Shown: positions 18,145 through 28,100 of the stretch, in pieces | Layout: each line of letters begins with the position of its first letter | Numbering within the stretch: the stretch's first letter is position 1 | Assembly: GCF_000956595.1 (NCBI RefSeq) | Contig: NZ_JYOO01000019.1 | Location: 35,676 to 99,675 of the forward strand | Direction: 5' to 3' | DNA from: Priestia aryabhattai B8W22 | Lineage (GTDB): Bacteria > Bacillota > Bacilli > Bacillales > Bacillaceae_H | Length of the DNA stretch: 64,000 nucleotides | Notes under the pieces: model-generated | What the model saw: only the letters and a program-made list of their open reading frames with translations | Databases searched by the model: none | Told to the model about the DNA's origin: nothing | Program-made: the position numbers and the translations under genes

Positions 18145-19254
18145 GTGCATAGTCAGATGAAATTATCCGCAGCACAGTTTCGAATACTCGTGATTTTTTA
18201 TAGTTTAGGCGACACTATTTTAGTCGTACCTGGAAGCTTAACGGCTGATTCTAAACAAGAGGCATGGATTCCAGCTATTTTAGGTGTAGGTGTAGGCGTT
18301 TTTCTTGTATGGATGTATATCAAACTCTCTAGCCTTTACCCGAATAAAACCCTTATAGAACTCAACGAAGCCATTTTAGGCAAGTGGCTAGGAAAGTTTG
18401 TCTCTCTTTTATTTGTCGCTTCTACTCTTCTTTTTTGCAGTCAAGTTTTGTTTTACGTGGGCTCGTTTCTAACAACTCGCATTATTATTCAAACGCCTAT
18501 GCTTGCTGTTCATATTTTGTTTATGGGAATTGTGATTGTCGGCGTTCGGCTTGGCATTGAAACGATTGCCCGCTGTGCTGAAATTCTTTTCCCTTGGTTT
18601 GTTATTCCGTTTTTAATCTTAGTTTTTTCGATCTTTCCTCAAATTCATTATGAGAATTTACAGCCGTTGTTAGAGGTAGGCGTTAAACCTATTATCAGAT
18701 CCATTCTGGTCTTTACAAGTATTACTTCTCTCACTTTTATTGTATTGCTGACCGTTTTCCCTGCTCACGTAGCGGAACCTGATCAGCGAAATCGCGCTTT
18801 TTTTACAGGAAGCTTAATCGGTGGAGGCATTATGATTATTATTTTATTACTTGGCATTCTTGTACTTGGAAATACGTATACACGTATCGCTTTATATCCA
18901 AGCTATGAGCTTGCAAGGCGTATCGAAGTGGCCGATTTTCTGAAAAACATTGAAGTAATCATGGCCATTATGTGGTTTTTATCTCTTTATTTCAAAACGT
19001 CTCTCTACTATTATGCGACCGTTTCCGGACTCGCTCAAATTCTTGAATTAAAAAACTACCGAATTTTAACTCTTCCGCTGGGCGTGATTGCCGTTACATT
19101 TTCACTTATCGTGTATCCAAGCATTCCATATGAACAAACGTGGGACAGAGATACGTGGATTCCGTACAGTCTGTTATTTGGACTATTTTACCCTCTTGGA
19201 TTATTAATTGTTGGGAAAATTCGCGTAAAGCATTCGGCGTCTTTATCCAAATAA
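18145..19254 (+). CDS. Spore germination permease, GerB family
   Basis: This is an APC-related inner-membrane permease of about 369 residues with ten or so helices. The start MKLSAAQFRILVIFYSLGDT and the VVPGSL motif after helix 1 are typical of GerAB/GerKB subunits, which sense amino acids or other germinants in spores. I prefer the GTG at 18145, about eight bases after AAAGGAAG; the GTG at 18136 is too close to it. No A or C subunit gene follows, so this B subunit is an orphan that may pair with other receptors. Confidence 0.85.
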   Translation: MHSQMKLSAAQFRILVIFYSLGDTILVVPGSLTADSKQEAWIPAILGVGVGVFLVWMYIKLSSLYPNKTLIELNEAILGKWLGKFVSLLFVASTLLFCSQVLFYVGSFLTTRIIIQTPMLAVHILFMGIVIVGVRLGIETIARCAEILFPWFVIPFLILVFSIFPQIHYENLQPLLEVGVKPIIRSILVFTSITSLTFIVLLTVFPAHVAEPDQRNRAFFTGSLIGGGIMIIILLLGILVLGNTYTRIALYPSYELARRIEVADFLKNIEVIMAIMWFLSLYFKTSLYYYATVSGLAQILELKNYRILTLPLGVIAVTFSLIVYPSIPYEQTWDRDTWIPYSLLFGLFYPLGLLIVGKIRVKHSASLSK

Positions 19255-19277
19255 AAAAGCCGCTTAAGCGGCTTTTA
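19254..19277. terminator. Bidirectional terminator
   Basis: AAAAAGCCGC and GCGGCTTTT form a short GC-rich stem around TTAA, between the convergent germination permease and CPBP genes. Confidence 0.8.
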
Positions 19278-19991
19278 AAAGAATACAGTTATACTCACTA
19301 ATCCATTCCACAGCATATGTAAAATCATAGATGGGAAAATAGATTTTGTTCGATAATAAATAATGGCAAAAACAAGTCCCATTACAGTAGCTGTAATTGG
19401 GAAACCGATATGTAAAAGGCCGAATACAAGAGCGGAAACGAAAATGCCTACAAGCACGTGATGACGTTTAGTTAAAAAACCACATAAAACACCCCGGTAA
19501 AGCAGCTCTTCTTTAATAGGCGTAATGACTGCTACACTTATAAAAAATATCCAGCTCGAAAGCAGCGTTTGATCAAAACTGCCTTGATTTAAATCTTTTT
19601 GCTGCTGATCTGCGCTTTCTAAACTTAAAAATGAGAGCATCACGTACTGCACCGCAGCTACAATTAAAAAGCCTACCAAAATATATACATACGTTTTTCT
19701 TTCTTTTAATACCGTGACGTTCCACATAGGTTTTAAAAATCTGCGCACCGGTCTGTACAGCACCGCAACCCCTAGAAAAAACGCCGCGTCTACCAGCAGA
19801 GCATATGGTCCTTCTAATAAAATCCCTGTCATATTTGAACCCGTAACTTCATCGTAAATAGCTACGCTAATTCCGGCTATGATTTGCAGTCCAAAGCCCA
19901 ACACGATAAATAGAAGCAGCGTGAAGTAAGTAAACTCTTTTTTCTTTTTAGACTTTAAAACTGGTTCTGAATTTGTTGATAACGTACTCAA
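19275..19991 (-). CDS. CPBP-family intramembrane metalloprotease
   Basis: This polytopic protein of 238 residues has the Abi/CPBP (CAAX prenyl endopeptidase-like) motifs: EELLYRG with the EExxxR glutamates near residue 165, FGLLHIG (FxxxH), and a late His-Asn in LHMLWNG. These residues form the membrane-embedded active site. The start is TTG at 19991, seven bases after GGAGG; the frame extends upstream only through the ribosome site. Bacterial members process membrane peptides or act in bacteriocin immunity. The substrate here is unknown. Confidence 0.85.
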   Translation of the reverse strand: MSTLSTNSEPVLKSKKKKEFTYFTLLLFIVLGFGLQIIAGISVAIYDEVTGSNMTGILLEGPYALLVDAAFFLGVAVLYRPVRRFLKPMWNVTVLKERKTYVYILVGFLIVAAVQYVMLSFLSLESADQQQKDLNQGSFDQTLLSSWIFFISVAVITPIKEELLYRGVLCGFLTKRHHVLVGIFVSALVFGLLHIGFPITATVMGLVFAIIYYRTKSIFPSMILHMLWNGLVSITVFF

Positions 19992-20210
19992 AATAGCAAC
20001 CTCCAAAAATGATTCTTTCTCTCTAGTGCTCTCAAAATTCTACCATAAACTCCGTGTAATTATGTTATTTTTTAGGAAAAAAGTTATATTTTTTCACATT
20101 TTATACACAAAGGCAGGACTTCAAAAGATAAATGCGCTAACCAAATTAGTTGTCAACTTCCTTATATTTGATTACGCTTGAAGAAATCTTACTGAAAGTG
20201 AAGTGAAAAA

Positions 20211-21398
20211 ATGGCAAACATTTTAATGACCAACTTTCCCGCTGAAGGTCACGTAAACCCAACGCTTGGAATGGTAAAAGCTTTTTCAGACCGAGGTGAT
20301 ACGGTTCATTATATTACGGCCGAGCGTTTTCAAGAGCGTCTTCAAAACGCCGGGGCTATCGTACACACTCAACCAGACTTATTAAGCGGTGTATCCATCA
20401 AGCCTGAAACTCCTCAAGGAATCAACGCTTTTTTAAACATCCACATCCAAACCTCTTTAGATACGCTGAAGCTTGTTCATACATTATCAAAAAAAATTGA
20501 CTTTGACTTTGTGTTTTACGACAAGTTTGGAGCAGGCGAATTAGTGCGTGATTATTTACGAATCCCTGGCATTGTATCATCTGCTTCTTTTTTAATGCCG
20601 AAAGAACGCTTAGCAATGATGCCTCTGCATCCGGATTCAGGCGTTCCATTTAAACCTGACGAAAAAGCTCAGTACGGGCTCAGCTTGCTAAAAAATCAGT
20701 TTGGCGTAGAACCTAAAAACCTGCTTCAATTCATGAACAATGAAGGTGGATTAACGGTCGTATATACAAGCCGCTTTTTTCAGCCGCTTCATGAACATTT
20801 TGATGACTCCTGTTTATTTATTGGGCCAAGCTTTCCAAAGCGTCACAGCTCTCATGATTTTCCGTTGGAAAAATTGAAAGACGAGAAAGTTCTTTATATT
20901 TCAATGGGAACGGTACTTCATGACGTAGAAGGCTTTTTCAACCTTTGCATCGACGCATTTAGCGATTTTGATGGAAAAGTTGTGATTGCAGCAGGAGACC
21001 GGGCCGATTTTAAAAGAATTAAAAAAGCACCAGAGCATTTTATTATTTTGCCCTATGTTCCTCAGCTTGACGTGTTAAAAGAAGCGGACGTTTTTATCAC
21101 GCACGGGGGCATGAACAGCGTAAACGAAGCTATTCATTTTAACGTACCGTTAGTCGTTTTACCTCATGGCAAAGATCAGCCGGTCGTTGCTCAAAGACTC
21201 GTGGAACTAAACGCTGGTTATCGCTTAGCAAAAGAAACGGTAAATGCCTCTCTTTTAAGAAGGGCCGTTGACGAAGTTGTCAGTGAAGATTCTTATAAAA
21301 AAGGGATTAAAGAAATTAACGCAAGTTTTCAAGAGGCATCTGGCCCGGCTGCAGCAGCCGAACAAATTGTCAATTACGTAGTGAAGCAACATTCCTAA
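20211..21398 (+). CDS. MGT-family UDP-glycosyltransferase (YjiC/YojK-like)
   Basis: This 395-residue GT1 glycosyltransferase transfers a sugar from a UDP-sugar to a small acceptor such as a macrolide or flavonoid. The N-terminal acceptor domain begins MANILMTNFPAEGHVNPTLG with the probable catalytic His14. The C-terminal donor domain carries VLYISMGTVLHD, the signature THGGMNSVNEAIHFNVP, and PHGKDQPVVAQR. This is the Bacillus YjiC/YojK plan. It is monocistronic with a terminator behind it. The natural acceptor is unknown, and detoxification is the usual assumption. Confidence 0.88.
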   Translation: MANILMTNFPAEGHVNPTLGMVKAFSDRGDTVHYITAERFQERLQNAGAIVHTQPDLLSGVSIKPETPQGINAFLNIHIQTSLDTLKLVHTLSKKIDFDFVFYDKFGAGELVRDYLRIPGIVSSASFLMPKERLAMMPLHPDSGVPFKPDEKAQYGLSLLKNQFGVEPKNLLQFMNNEGGLTVVYTSRFFQPLHEHFDDSCLFIGPSFPKRHSSHDFPLEKLKDEKVLYISMGTVLHDVEGFFNLCIDAFSDFDGKVVIAAGDRADFKRIKKAPEHFIILPYVPQLDVLKEADVFITHGGMNSVNEAIHFNVPLVVLPHGKDQPVVAQRLVELNAGYRLAKETVNASLLRRAVDEVVSEDSYKKGIKEINASFQEASGPAAAAEQIVNYVVKQHS

Positions 21399-21400
21399 AG

Positions 21401-21427
21401 AAAAGGTGCACATATGTGCACCTTTTC
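21401..21427. terminator. Bidirectional terminator
   Basis: AAAAGGTGCAC and GTGCACCTTTT form a perfect stem around a four-base loop, between the convergent glycosyltransferase and DUF6584 genes. Confidence 0.85.
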
Positions 21428-21431
21428 CTCA

Positions 21432-21929
21432 TTAAAAAACCCATGTACAAACGGTATATACGCCAATGATTAGAAAACTGACGACTGTAAGAAAAATCAA
21501 CGCACATCCAGCTACAATAAGCTTATCCCCTATCGTTTCTTCCTCCGGCGGTTCAAACAATTTTTCTATGACCGTACGCTGAGTTTGTGAGAGCATTTCT
21601 TGAATACGTAAATCGTGAATTTGCTCTTTATCTCCTTTGAATTTTAATGCTCTTGCAATTATAGCTGGATTATCACCGCACTCCTTTTCAAAGAGCAGAC
21701 AAGCGCGAGTCATTTCCACTGTTTTTTCTTTTTCTAAATACCAGTAGCGCCCTGCCATTTGAAGATCTTGAAGACGATAATAAATATCTCCGAGTTCTTT
21801 TCGCAAAGTCATCTCATTTGGATACGTAACGAGCAAACCGTGCAGGCGGTCTCTCACTTTTCCTAAGTTTCCTTGTTCAATGTCTCGCTGAATATTTTGC
21901 CTTGTTTTTTTGGAAACTACATCCCCCAT
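21432..21929 (-). CDS. DUF6584-like protein with C-terminal membrane anchor
   Basis: This 165-residue protein has TPR-like helices at its N-terminus (RDIEQGNLGKVRDRLHGLL, then LRKELGDIYYRLQDLQMAGR and YWYLEKEK). They match the pattern I associate with DUF6584. A charged linker and one hydrophobic segment (about residues 140-162) close the chain, so it is probably tail-anchored. GGAGAG precedes the ATG. A scaffold role is possible. No function is known. Confidence 0.65.
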   Translation of the reverse strand: MGDVVSKKTRQNIQRDIEQGNLGKVRDRLHGLLVTYPNEMTLRKELGDIYYRLQDLQMAGRYWYLEKEKTVEMTRACLLFEKECGDNPAIIARALKFKGDKEQIHDLRIQEMLSQTQRTVIEKLFEPPEEETIGDKLIVAGCALIFLTVVSFLIIGVYTVCTWVF

Positions 21930-22109
21930 GCGCCTCTCCTTTTTTATCTTTTATACTTATCTTACTAAGCGGAAAGAGAAAAAGCTGAAGAATAGAGGCG
22001 TTTCTTAAGCTCTACATACGATATGCCCTGCTTTTTCATCGTCTTGTATGTTCAAAAGCAAGAGATTTATAGTTTGCGAAAGCATGTTAACCAAGCTATT
22101 CAAAAACAC

Positions 22110-22427
22110 TTATGAATACAAATCCATATGACTAAAATAATCAAAAATATGATGTAAATCTGTAATCTTTATGCTATGAGTGCTGTAAGCAACAATTATT
22201 TCAGCCAGCATGAGAACGAATAAAATGGCCAATAGCACCTTAACAAGCGGAAATTGTCGGAACTGAGGAGAAAAAAGCAGCTTACTGACTGTATACAAAA
22301 ACAGCAGGATAAAGTAGATCATCATGGCATTTGTCGCCTGAAGGGGCACATTCCATACAAATATGTACACGCTGAATGTCAAAATTAAAATAAACGACAT
22401 TTCTTTCCCGCTAAAAAAATCACTCAT
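22110..22427 (-). CDS. Membrane protein of unknown function (105 aa)
   Basis: I take the ATG at 22427, seven bases after AAAGGTG, which gives MSDFFSGKEMSFILIL. The frame is open further upstream but without a ribosome site. Three hydrophobic helices follow (about residues 11-27, 32-50 and 62-80), ending in a His/Asp-rich tail (HSIKITDLHHIFDYFSHMD). No family is recognised. Confidence 0.55.
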   Translation of the reverse strand: MSDFFSGKEMSFILILTFSVYIFVWNVPLQATNAMMIYFILLFLYTVSKLLFSPQFRQFPLVKVLLAILFVLMLAEIIVAYSTHSIKITDLHHIFDYFSHMDLYS

Positions 22428-22635
22428 TGCGTAACACCTTTTCTTGTTCATGAATGAATAAGAAATTATAAACTCACGAAACATTAACATTATTTTTACA
22501 ACAGTATACACGATTTTCCTGTTGATTTCTATATACCGATATATATATGGAGCTGCTTTTAGCAGATTGGCGTCATGTTTTTGCATGGAATGGGTTATAG
22601 TAACAGGGAAAGCTCATAAAGGAGGTTTAGATACT

Positions 22636-22755
22636 ATGGAAAACACAAATGAATTTGTACAAAAGCTGAACGATAATCAAGAAAAGCAGCGTAAAAATAA
22701 GCAGGGGCAAGCTACTGGACATCCTGAGAAAAAACTTCCTACTAAACAGCATTAA
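22636..22755 (+). CDS. Small hydrophilic protein (39 aa)
   Basis: AAAGGAGG lies just before the ATG at 22636. The product is rich in Lys, Gln and Asn (MENTNEFVQKLNDNQEKQRK, ending EKKLPTKQH) and has no hydrophobic core, so it is probably disordered. That composition resembles minor small acid-soluble spore proteins, but it matches none that I recall. A weak SigG-like pair (TCATG, 18 bp, TATAGTA) lies upstream near 22577-22606. A terminator follows. Confidence 0.6.
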   Translation: MENTNEFVQKLNDNQEKQRKNKQGQATGHPEKKLPTKQH

Positions 22756-22762
22756 TGGTGTA

Positions 22763-22794
22763 AAAGTTGGCTGTAAAGACAGCCGGCTTTTTTT
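22763..22794 (+). terminator. Terminator after the 39-aa gene
   Basis: AGTTGGCTGT and ACAGCCGGCT pair with G-T wobbles, followed by a run of seven T. Confidence 0.75.
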
Positions 22795-22913
22795 GTGGGC
22801 ATTTTTCGGAAGTCGAAATGTTTGAAGATAAAACAAATCCCCTGTTACAATAAACTGAACCTGCTGCACAAACGTTCGCAGCTATACTTTCCTCTTAAGG
22901 AGCTGAATATAAA

Positions 22914-23969
22914 ATGAGTAAATTTGAAAAATTATTCCAACCAACAAACATTGAAGCATTTAATTTACACACTCGTACAGCAATGGCACCGATGACAAGA
23001 TGCTTTGCTGATCCAGAGACGGGCGTAGTCGGTCAAGACGTTGTAGACTACTACCGTCGCCGCGCAAAGGATGGTATTGGCTTAATTATTAGTGAAGGAA
23101 TTGTTATCAGCGAACGCGCAAAAGGAAATCCTGGCGTTCCGGGTATCTATACACAGGAACAAATTGATTCATGGAAGCCTGTAACAGAAGCCGTTCATGA
23201 AGAAGGCGGCACGATTATCGCTCAAATTTGGCACGTTGGCCGCTTGAGTCATTCCGGGTTAATCAATGGGCATAAGCCTCAGGCCCCTTCCGCTATTGCA
23301 GCGCAAGGTCAAGTGCCTCGTTTCCGCAAGCCATACGAAGAGCCTGAAGAAATGTCAAAAGAAGATATTAAAGAAGTTGTAGGACAGTACGCTCAAGCAG
23401 CTAAAAATGCCATTGAAGCAGGCTTTGACGGCGTTGAAATTCACGGTGCTCACGGATATTTAATCGATCAGTTTAATTCGGACTGGTCTAATAAACGCAC
23501 TGATGAATATGGAGGCGACCTTGCACAGCGATTAACGTTCATGAAAGAAGTGATTTCTTCTGTTATTGAGGCGATTGGAAAAGAGCGCGTTGTGATTCGC
23601 TTCTCTCCTCATAAGCTTGATAAACCAGACTATCGCTGGGATGATACGGAAAAAGCCATTCAGACGTATACAGAAGCATTTAAAGAAACAGGAATTGAGA
23701 TCATTCACCCATCTATGCTTGATTTTTACGAAGATGTCCAAAACGGCCAAAACCTTTATGAAATTACGCGTAAGTACTGGGATGGACCGATTATCGGCGT
23801 GGGTGATTTAACGCCTGAATCAGCTGAAAAAGCGCTTCAAGCCGGCTGGATCGACGTAGCTGCTATTGGCCGCCCGCTAATTTCAAATCCTGATTATTTA
23901 CAGCGCATCAAAAGCGGAGATTCTCTTGTAGAATACGATGCTAAAAAACATTTACCAGAGCTTATCTAA
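22914..23969 (+). CDS. Old Yellow Enzyme family ene-reductase (NemA-like)
   Basis: This 351-residue FMN-dependent TIM-barrel oxidoreductase has the classical OYE features: the N-terminal AMAPMTRCFAD, GIVISERAKGNPGVPGIYT, the substrate-anion pair in EIHGAHGYLIDQFNSDWSNK, and GRPLISNPDYLQR near the end. It reduces activated C=C bonds, nitro-esters or N-ethylmaleimide with NAD(P)H. It belongs to the NemA/GTN reductase-like class rather than YqjM. AAGGAG precedes the ATG. Its 3' end runs directly into copy F of the repeat family, which supplies the terminator. Confidence 0.92.
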   Translation: MSKFEKLFQPTNIEAFNLHTRTAMAPMTRCFADPETGVVGQDVVDYYRRRAKDGIGLIISEGIVISERAKGNPGVPGIYTQEQIDSWKPVTEAVHEEGGTIIAQIWHVGRLSHSGLINGHKPQAPSAIAAQGQVPRFRKPYEEPEEMSKEDIKEVVGQYAQAAKNAIEAGFDGVEIHGAHGYLIDQFNSDWSNKRTDEYGGDLAQRLTFMKEVISSVIEAIGKERVVIRFSPHKLDKPDYRWDDTEKAIQTYTEAFKETGIEIIHPSMLDFYEDVQNGQNLYEITRKYWDGPIIGVGDLTPESAEKALQAGWIDVAAIGRPLISNPDYLQRIKSGDSLVEYDAKKHLPELI

Positions 23970-24207
23970 AAAAAGCTGAAATAAAAATATTTTAGCCCAA
24001 ATGAAAAACGAACCGCTGATCAGCATGTTTAATCAGTGGTTCGTTTTTTTGTTGTGGTGAATATAGTTTCATCTGTTTTGTTCCTTCTAGCGGCCACCCT
24101 CGGAAAGCGAAGCCTTGTACGGAAATCAACTGCAGTGTCACAAGGGGTTCAGCTCTTGTATCTCATTTGTTTGTCTTTAGGTTAGATTCATTAACCTCTT
24201 TTTATTT
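23970..24207 (+). repeat. Intergenic element, copy F (core-deleted long form)
   Basis: From the OYE stop codon the sequence reads AAAAAAAGCTGAAATAAAAA, a spacer, then the hairpin AACGAACC..CTGAT (24005-24048) with seven T. It continues with GTTTCATCTG, TTCCTTCTAGCGGCC, then CGGAAAGCGAAGCCTTG and the far end to AACCTCTTTTT at 24199. It matches copy E (57790-58130) read in reverse, but about 110 bp of the GC-rich centre are missing. The far end abuts the GDSL gene stop. Confidence 0.8.
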
Positions 24208-24925
24208 ATTAACGTATGACTGAACTTCTTGTCTCCAAATAGCATAGCCTTGGCCTTTTAAATGAAGACCATCCACCGTGAAATTACTTTTTAACTGATT
24301 ATGTGTAGATACTTTCGAATACAGGTCAATGTAAGAATCATTGTGTTTCTTAGCTAGACGCTCTAAATAGTTATTTAATGCAATCACATCTTTATTGTCC
24401 ACTGCGTCGCCGCATTTTTTATTGTTCACGGGCAGTACACTTTGAATATAGACTTTTGTATTCGGTGATTCTTTATGAATACGTTCAAGAATTTCAGCGT
24501 AATTGGCTTTGGTTTTTTTTACTAGATTTTTGCTCGTTTAAATCGTTAATGCCAATCATTAAGAAAATCTTTTTTGGCTTAGCATCTGTAATACTTTTTA
24601 GGCGATGCAATACCCCTTCGGTTGTATCATCGGCTACACCTCGATTGACAATTTGCTTATTATGAAAAAGTTCGCTCCATTCAGAGCGCTGGGTAATGCT
24701 ATCACCGAGAAATACGATTGACTTTTTAGGAATACTTAATTGCTTGAACAAGGTTGTCCGTTCAATGTAATAAGGATTATCTCTATAGCTTTGCTTAGAT
24801 GAATTCTTAGATGACAGCGGATTTTTCATCGCGCTGCTGCTTGTTGCATAAAAGGCAAAAACACCTATGAAAAGGACATTTAAAATAATGGAACTGATAA
24901 ATACAACTTTCTTTGTTGAACTCAC
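24202..24925 (-). pseudogene. SGNH/GDSL hydrolase, frameshifted
   Basis: Two frames together encode one membrane-anchored SGNH esterase/lipase-like protein. The first (GTG start at 24925, behind AGGAGTG) has a signal-anchor helix, block I FLGDSITQRSEW, RGVADDTTEGVLHRL and GINDLN. The second, ending at 24202, has KANYAEILERIHKESP, YIQSVLP and the catalytic block DGLHLKGQGY. The break is in a run of eight A on the coding strand (24513-24520); seven would restore the frame. It may be a real pseudogene, a phase-variable gene or a sequence error. Confidence 0.8.
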
Positions 24926-25053
24926 GAAAACGACACTCCTGTACTTTGTATGTTTTTTAGATAACTCTACGATGATATAGTAAAGCTTCCTGTTAACACT
25001 CTTTCCCTCCATACAAGACATTTAATCATTTTTTGTAAATAATGATTTTACAT

Positions 25054-25089
25054 AAAAAGAAGCGGCGCTCGAAAGCGCCGCTTCTTTTT
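25054..25089 (-). terminator. Terminator of the swrC transcript
   Basis: AAAAAGAAGCGGCGCT and AGCGCCGCTTCTTTTT form a long GC-rich stem 80 bp after the swrC stop codon. Confidence 0.85.
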
Positions 25090-25169
25090 CTATAATATAA
25101 GGGGTTAAAACGTACTTTTATTATAACATATAGTCTATGGTCATATTTTCCTCTATTAGAAAATAGTTC

Positions 25170-28100
25170 TTATGTCGTTTCTTTTTCCAGCTGTTTTTCT
25201 CTTTTTACTTGTCTTGCGAAGAAGAGTTCGTATACAACTGGAATAATAATTAAGGTAAGAAGAGTAGATGACGTAAGCCCTCCAATTACCGTGATCGCTA
25301 AGCCTTTTGAAATCAGCGTTCCGCTTGACGTAGTAAGCGCCAGCGGGATTAATGCAGCAATGGTAGCAAACGCTGTCATTAAAATTGGACGCAAGCGCGT
25401 TTTCCCAGCTTCAATAAGGGCTTCACGGATCGTCATGCCTTTTTGTTCACGATTTTGGGTAATTCGATCTACAAGCACAATCGCGTTTGTTGTAACAATT
25501 CCAATCAGCATTAAGAATCCAATCATGACGCTGACAGACAGCGGTTCTTTTGCAATGACAAGGCCAACTAACGAACCGATTGGCACAAAAATGAGTGACG
25601 ATAAAATGATAAATGGAATACGCGCTTTTCCAAACGTAACGAGCATTGTTAAATACACAAGGCCGATTGCTGTTAAAATGGCTAGACCTAGAGATTGGAA
25701 GACTTCTACTGTCTCGTCGCTTCCGCCTCCTCCATCCAAGCTCACATCTTTCGGCAAGTCTAGCTTTTTCACTCCGTCTATAACATCTTTGGTCACAGCT
25801 TGAACATCATCGCCTTTGATGTCTGCTTCTACTCGCGCAAATACTTTGCCGTCGAGCTTCTGAATAGAAGTGAACGTATCAATTGTACGAACGTCAGCGA
25901 TATCTTTTACTAACACAGGCCCTCTCTCTGTAAACACTTGCAGGTCTTTAATTTCTTTTACTGAGGCAAGGTCTTTATCGTACGAAAGCTGAACCGCTCG
26001 TTTTGTATTATCTAATTTTAAGTCTCCGACGGATACCGGTTTGGTTTGATCAGAGATCGTACCAAGCAGCTGAAATCCAGATACCCCGTACTCTGCGGCT
26101 TTATCAGGATCTACTTCTACTACAAGCTGCTTTTGCTTATCTGAGAAGTTATTTGTTACATATTTAAGACGTTTGTCTTTGTTTAAGTGGTTTTCCACTT
26201 GCTTAGCTGCCTTTTGCAAGTCATCTAAATTAGAAGAATATAAATCAACCGTCACGTTATTATTTGTAGGCGGCCCTCCTGTTGAGGCTTCTTGTACATT
26301 CACCGTTGCTTTTGGTGATTCCTCTTTCGTGATGCTTTCCATTTTCTTTTGAACTTTATCAATAAACGTATCGACATTCACGCCTTCTTTTACATTCAAG
26401 AAATAGCCAACTTGGTTCGGGCGTTTTACACCTGTTGAAAAGTCGCGTGATCCAACTTCCGTGGTCACGTCTGAAATTTCGTTTTGGTTTGCAAACATCT
26501 TTTCAATTTTCAAGGATACACCGTTTGTTTTTTCAAGGGATGTAGATGCCGGTAATTGAACGTTGGCTTGAAGCATTTTTTGTTCTTCATTTGGAATAAA
26601 GGTAAAGCCAAGTGAAGGAACAAGCGCAAATGAGCCAAACAGTAAAACAAAGGATAAAATTAAAATTTTGATTTTATGATTAAGTGACCATGCAATCGCT
26701 TTTGCATACGCGCGCTGCAGCTTTCCTTCTTTTTCTTCAGGCGGTACTTTTTTAAATGCAAACTTTGCGAGAATCGGCACGATTGTAATCGCTACAAGAA
26801 GAGATGCTAACAGTGAAAAAACAACTGTTAAGGCAAACGGCAAGAAGAACTCTCCTGTAATTCCTCCTACAAAGCCAATTGGCAAGAATACGACAACCGT
26901 TGTAATCGTAGACGAAGTAATCGCTTTTAAAATCTCTTTTGTGGACGATTCCACAAGTTCATTGCTCATGCCTTCTTCTGAACGACGAACGCGTCTGAAA
27001 ATGTTTTCAATAACAACAATACTGTCATCCACTACGCGCCCAACGGCTACAGCCATTCCACCTAGTGTCATAATGTTAAGGGAAATATCAAGCTGGTTTA
27101 AGAAAATAGCTGATACTAACAGCGATAATGGAATCGATATAATCGCAATGATCGTAGCACGGAAGTTACGCAAGAAAATCAGCACGGCGAGTGACGCAAA
27201 TAATGCCCCGAGCAATCCTTCGCGTACTAATGTTTCAACAGACTTTTCAATGCCTTCAGCTGAGTCAAAGCCAATTGCGTAGTCTAAATGATCGTCATAT
27301 TTTTTCAAAATTTGCATCGTTTCGTTGGCCACTTCAACCGTATTAGCATCTTGCTTTTTTGTGATGGCCATCGACAGCGCGTCTTTGCCGTCGTAGCGCG
27401 TATATTCTCCCTGTTCTGTTACGGCTTCGACTTTGGCAATATCACCAAGTTTCACAGGCTTTGCTTCAGGATTCATCTTGGATTTCAGCTGGATTTTCTT
27501 TAATGCATCGATCGTGGCAACTTTTTCTTCTACTCGCACTGGAATTTGAAGCTCTTTTCCGTTTAATGTTCCTGCTGGGAATGAAACAGCTTTTTGATTA
27601 ATTTGTTCTTTCATCCCATCGAGCGTTAAGCCAGCTTGAGCTGCTTTTTCTTTATCGATCGTAATTTGTAAAAGGTCCTTTTTCACACCCCCAACTGAGA
27701 CGGAGTTAATGCCTTGAATTTTATTCAATTCAGGAATCACTTCATCGTTTAATACTTTTTCAAGATTTGCATCATCTTTTGCAAACAGTGAAATGTTGAA
27801 AATCGGGAAGGAACCAAATGAAAAACGATTTACGTCTACATTTGATGACTCTGGTAAATCTAATTCTTTTATCGACGAGTTAATTTGCTGTTCAACTTTA
27901 TCTAAATCCGTATTAAACGGGAATTCTAAATTAATAATACCGACGTTTTCATACGATACGCTTTGTACGCTTTTAACGCCTTCAATTCCTTTCACTTGAT
28001 CTTCGATTTTTGACGTGACACTTTCATTTACGTCATCAGGAGAAGCCCCAGGATACGTTGCTTCAATGGACAGCTGCGGAAATTCGATATTCGGCAGTAA

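Noticed and set aside
22522..22635. Longer start for the 39-aa gene
   Set aside because: The upstream extension has no ribosome site, while AAAGGAGG stands directly before the ATG at 22636.
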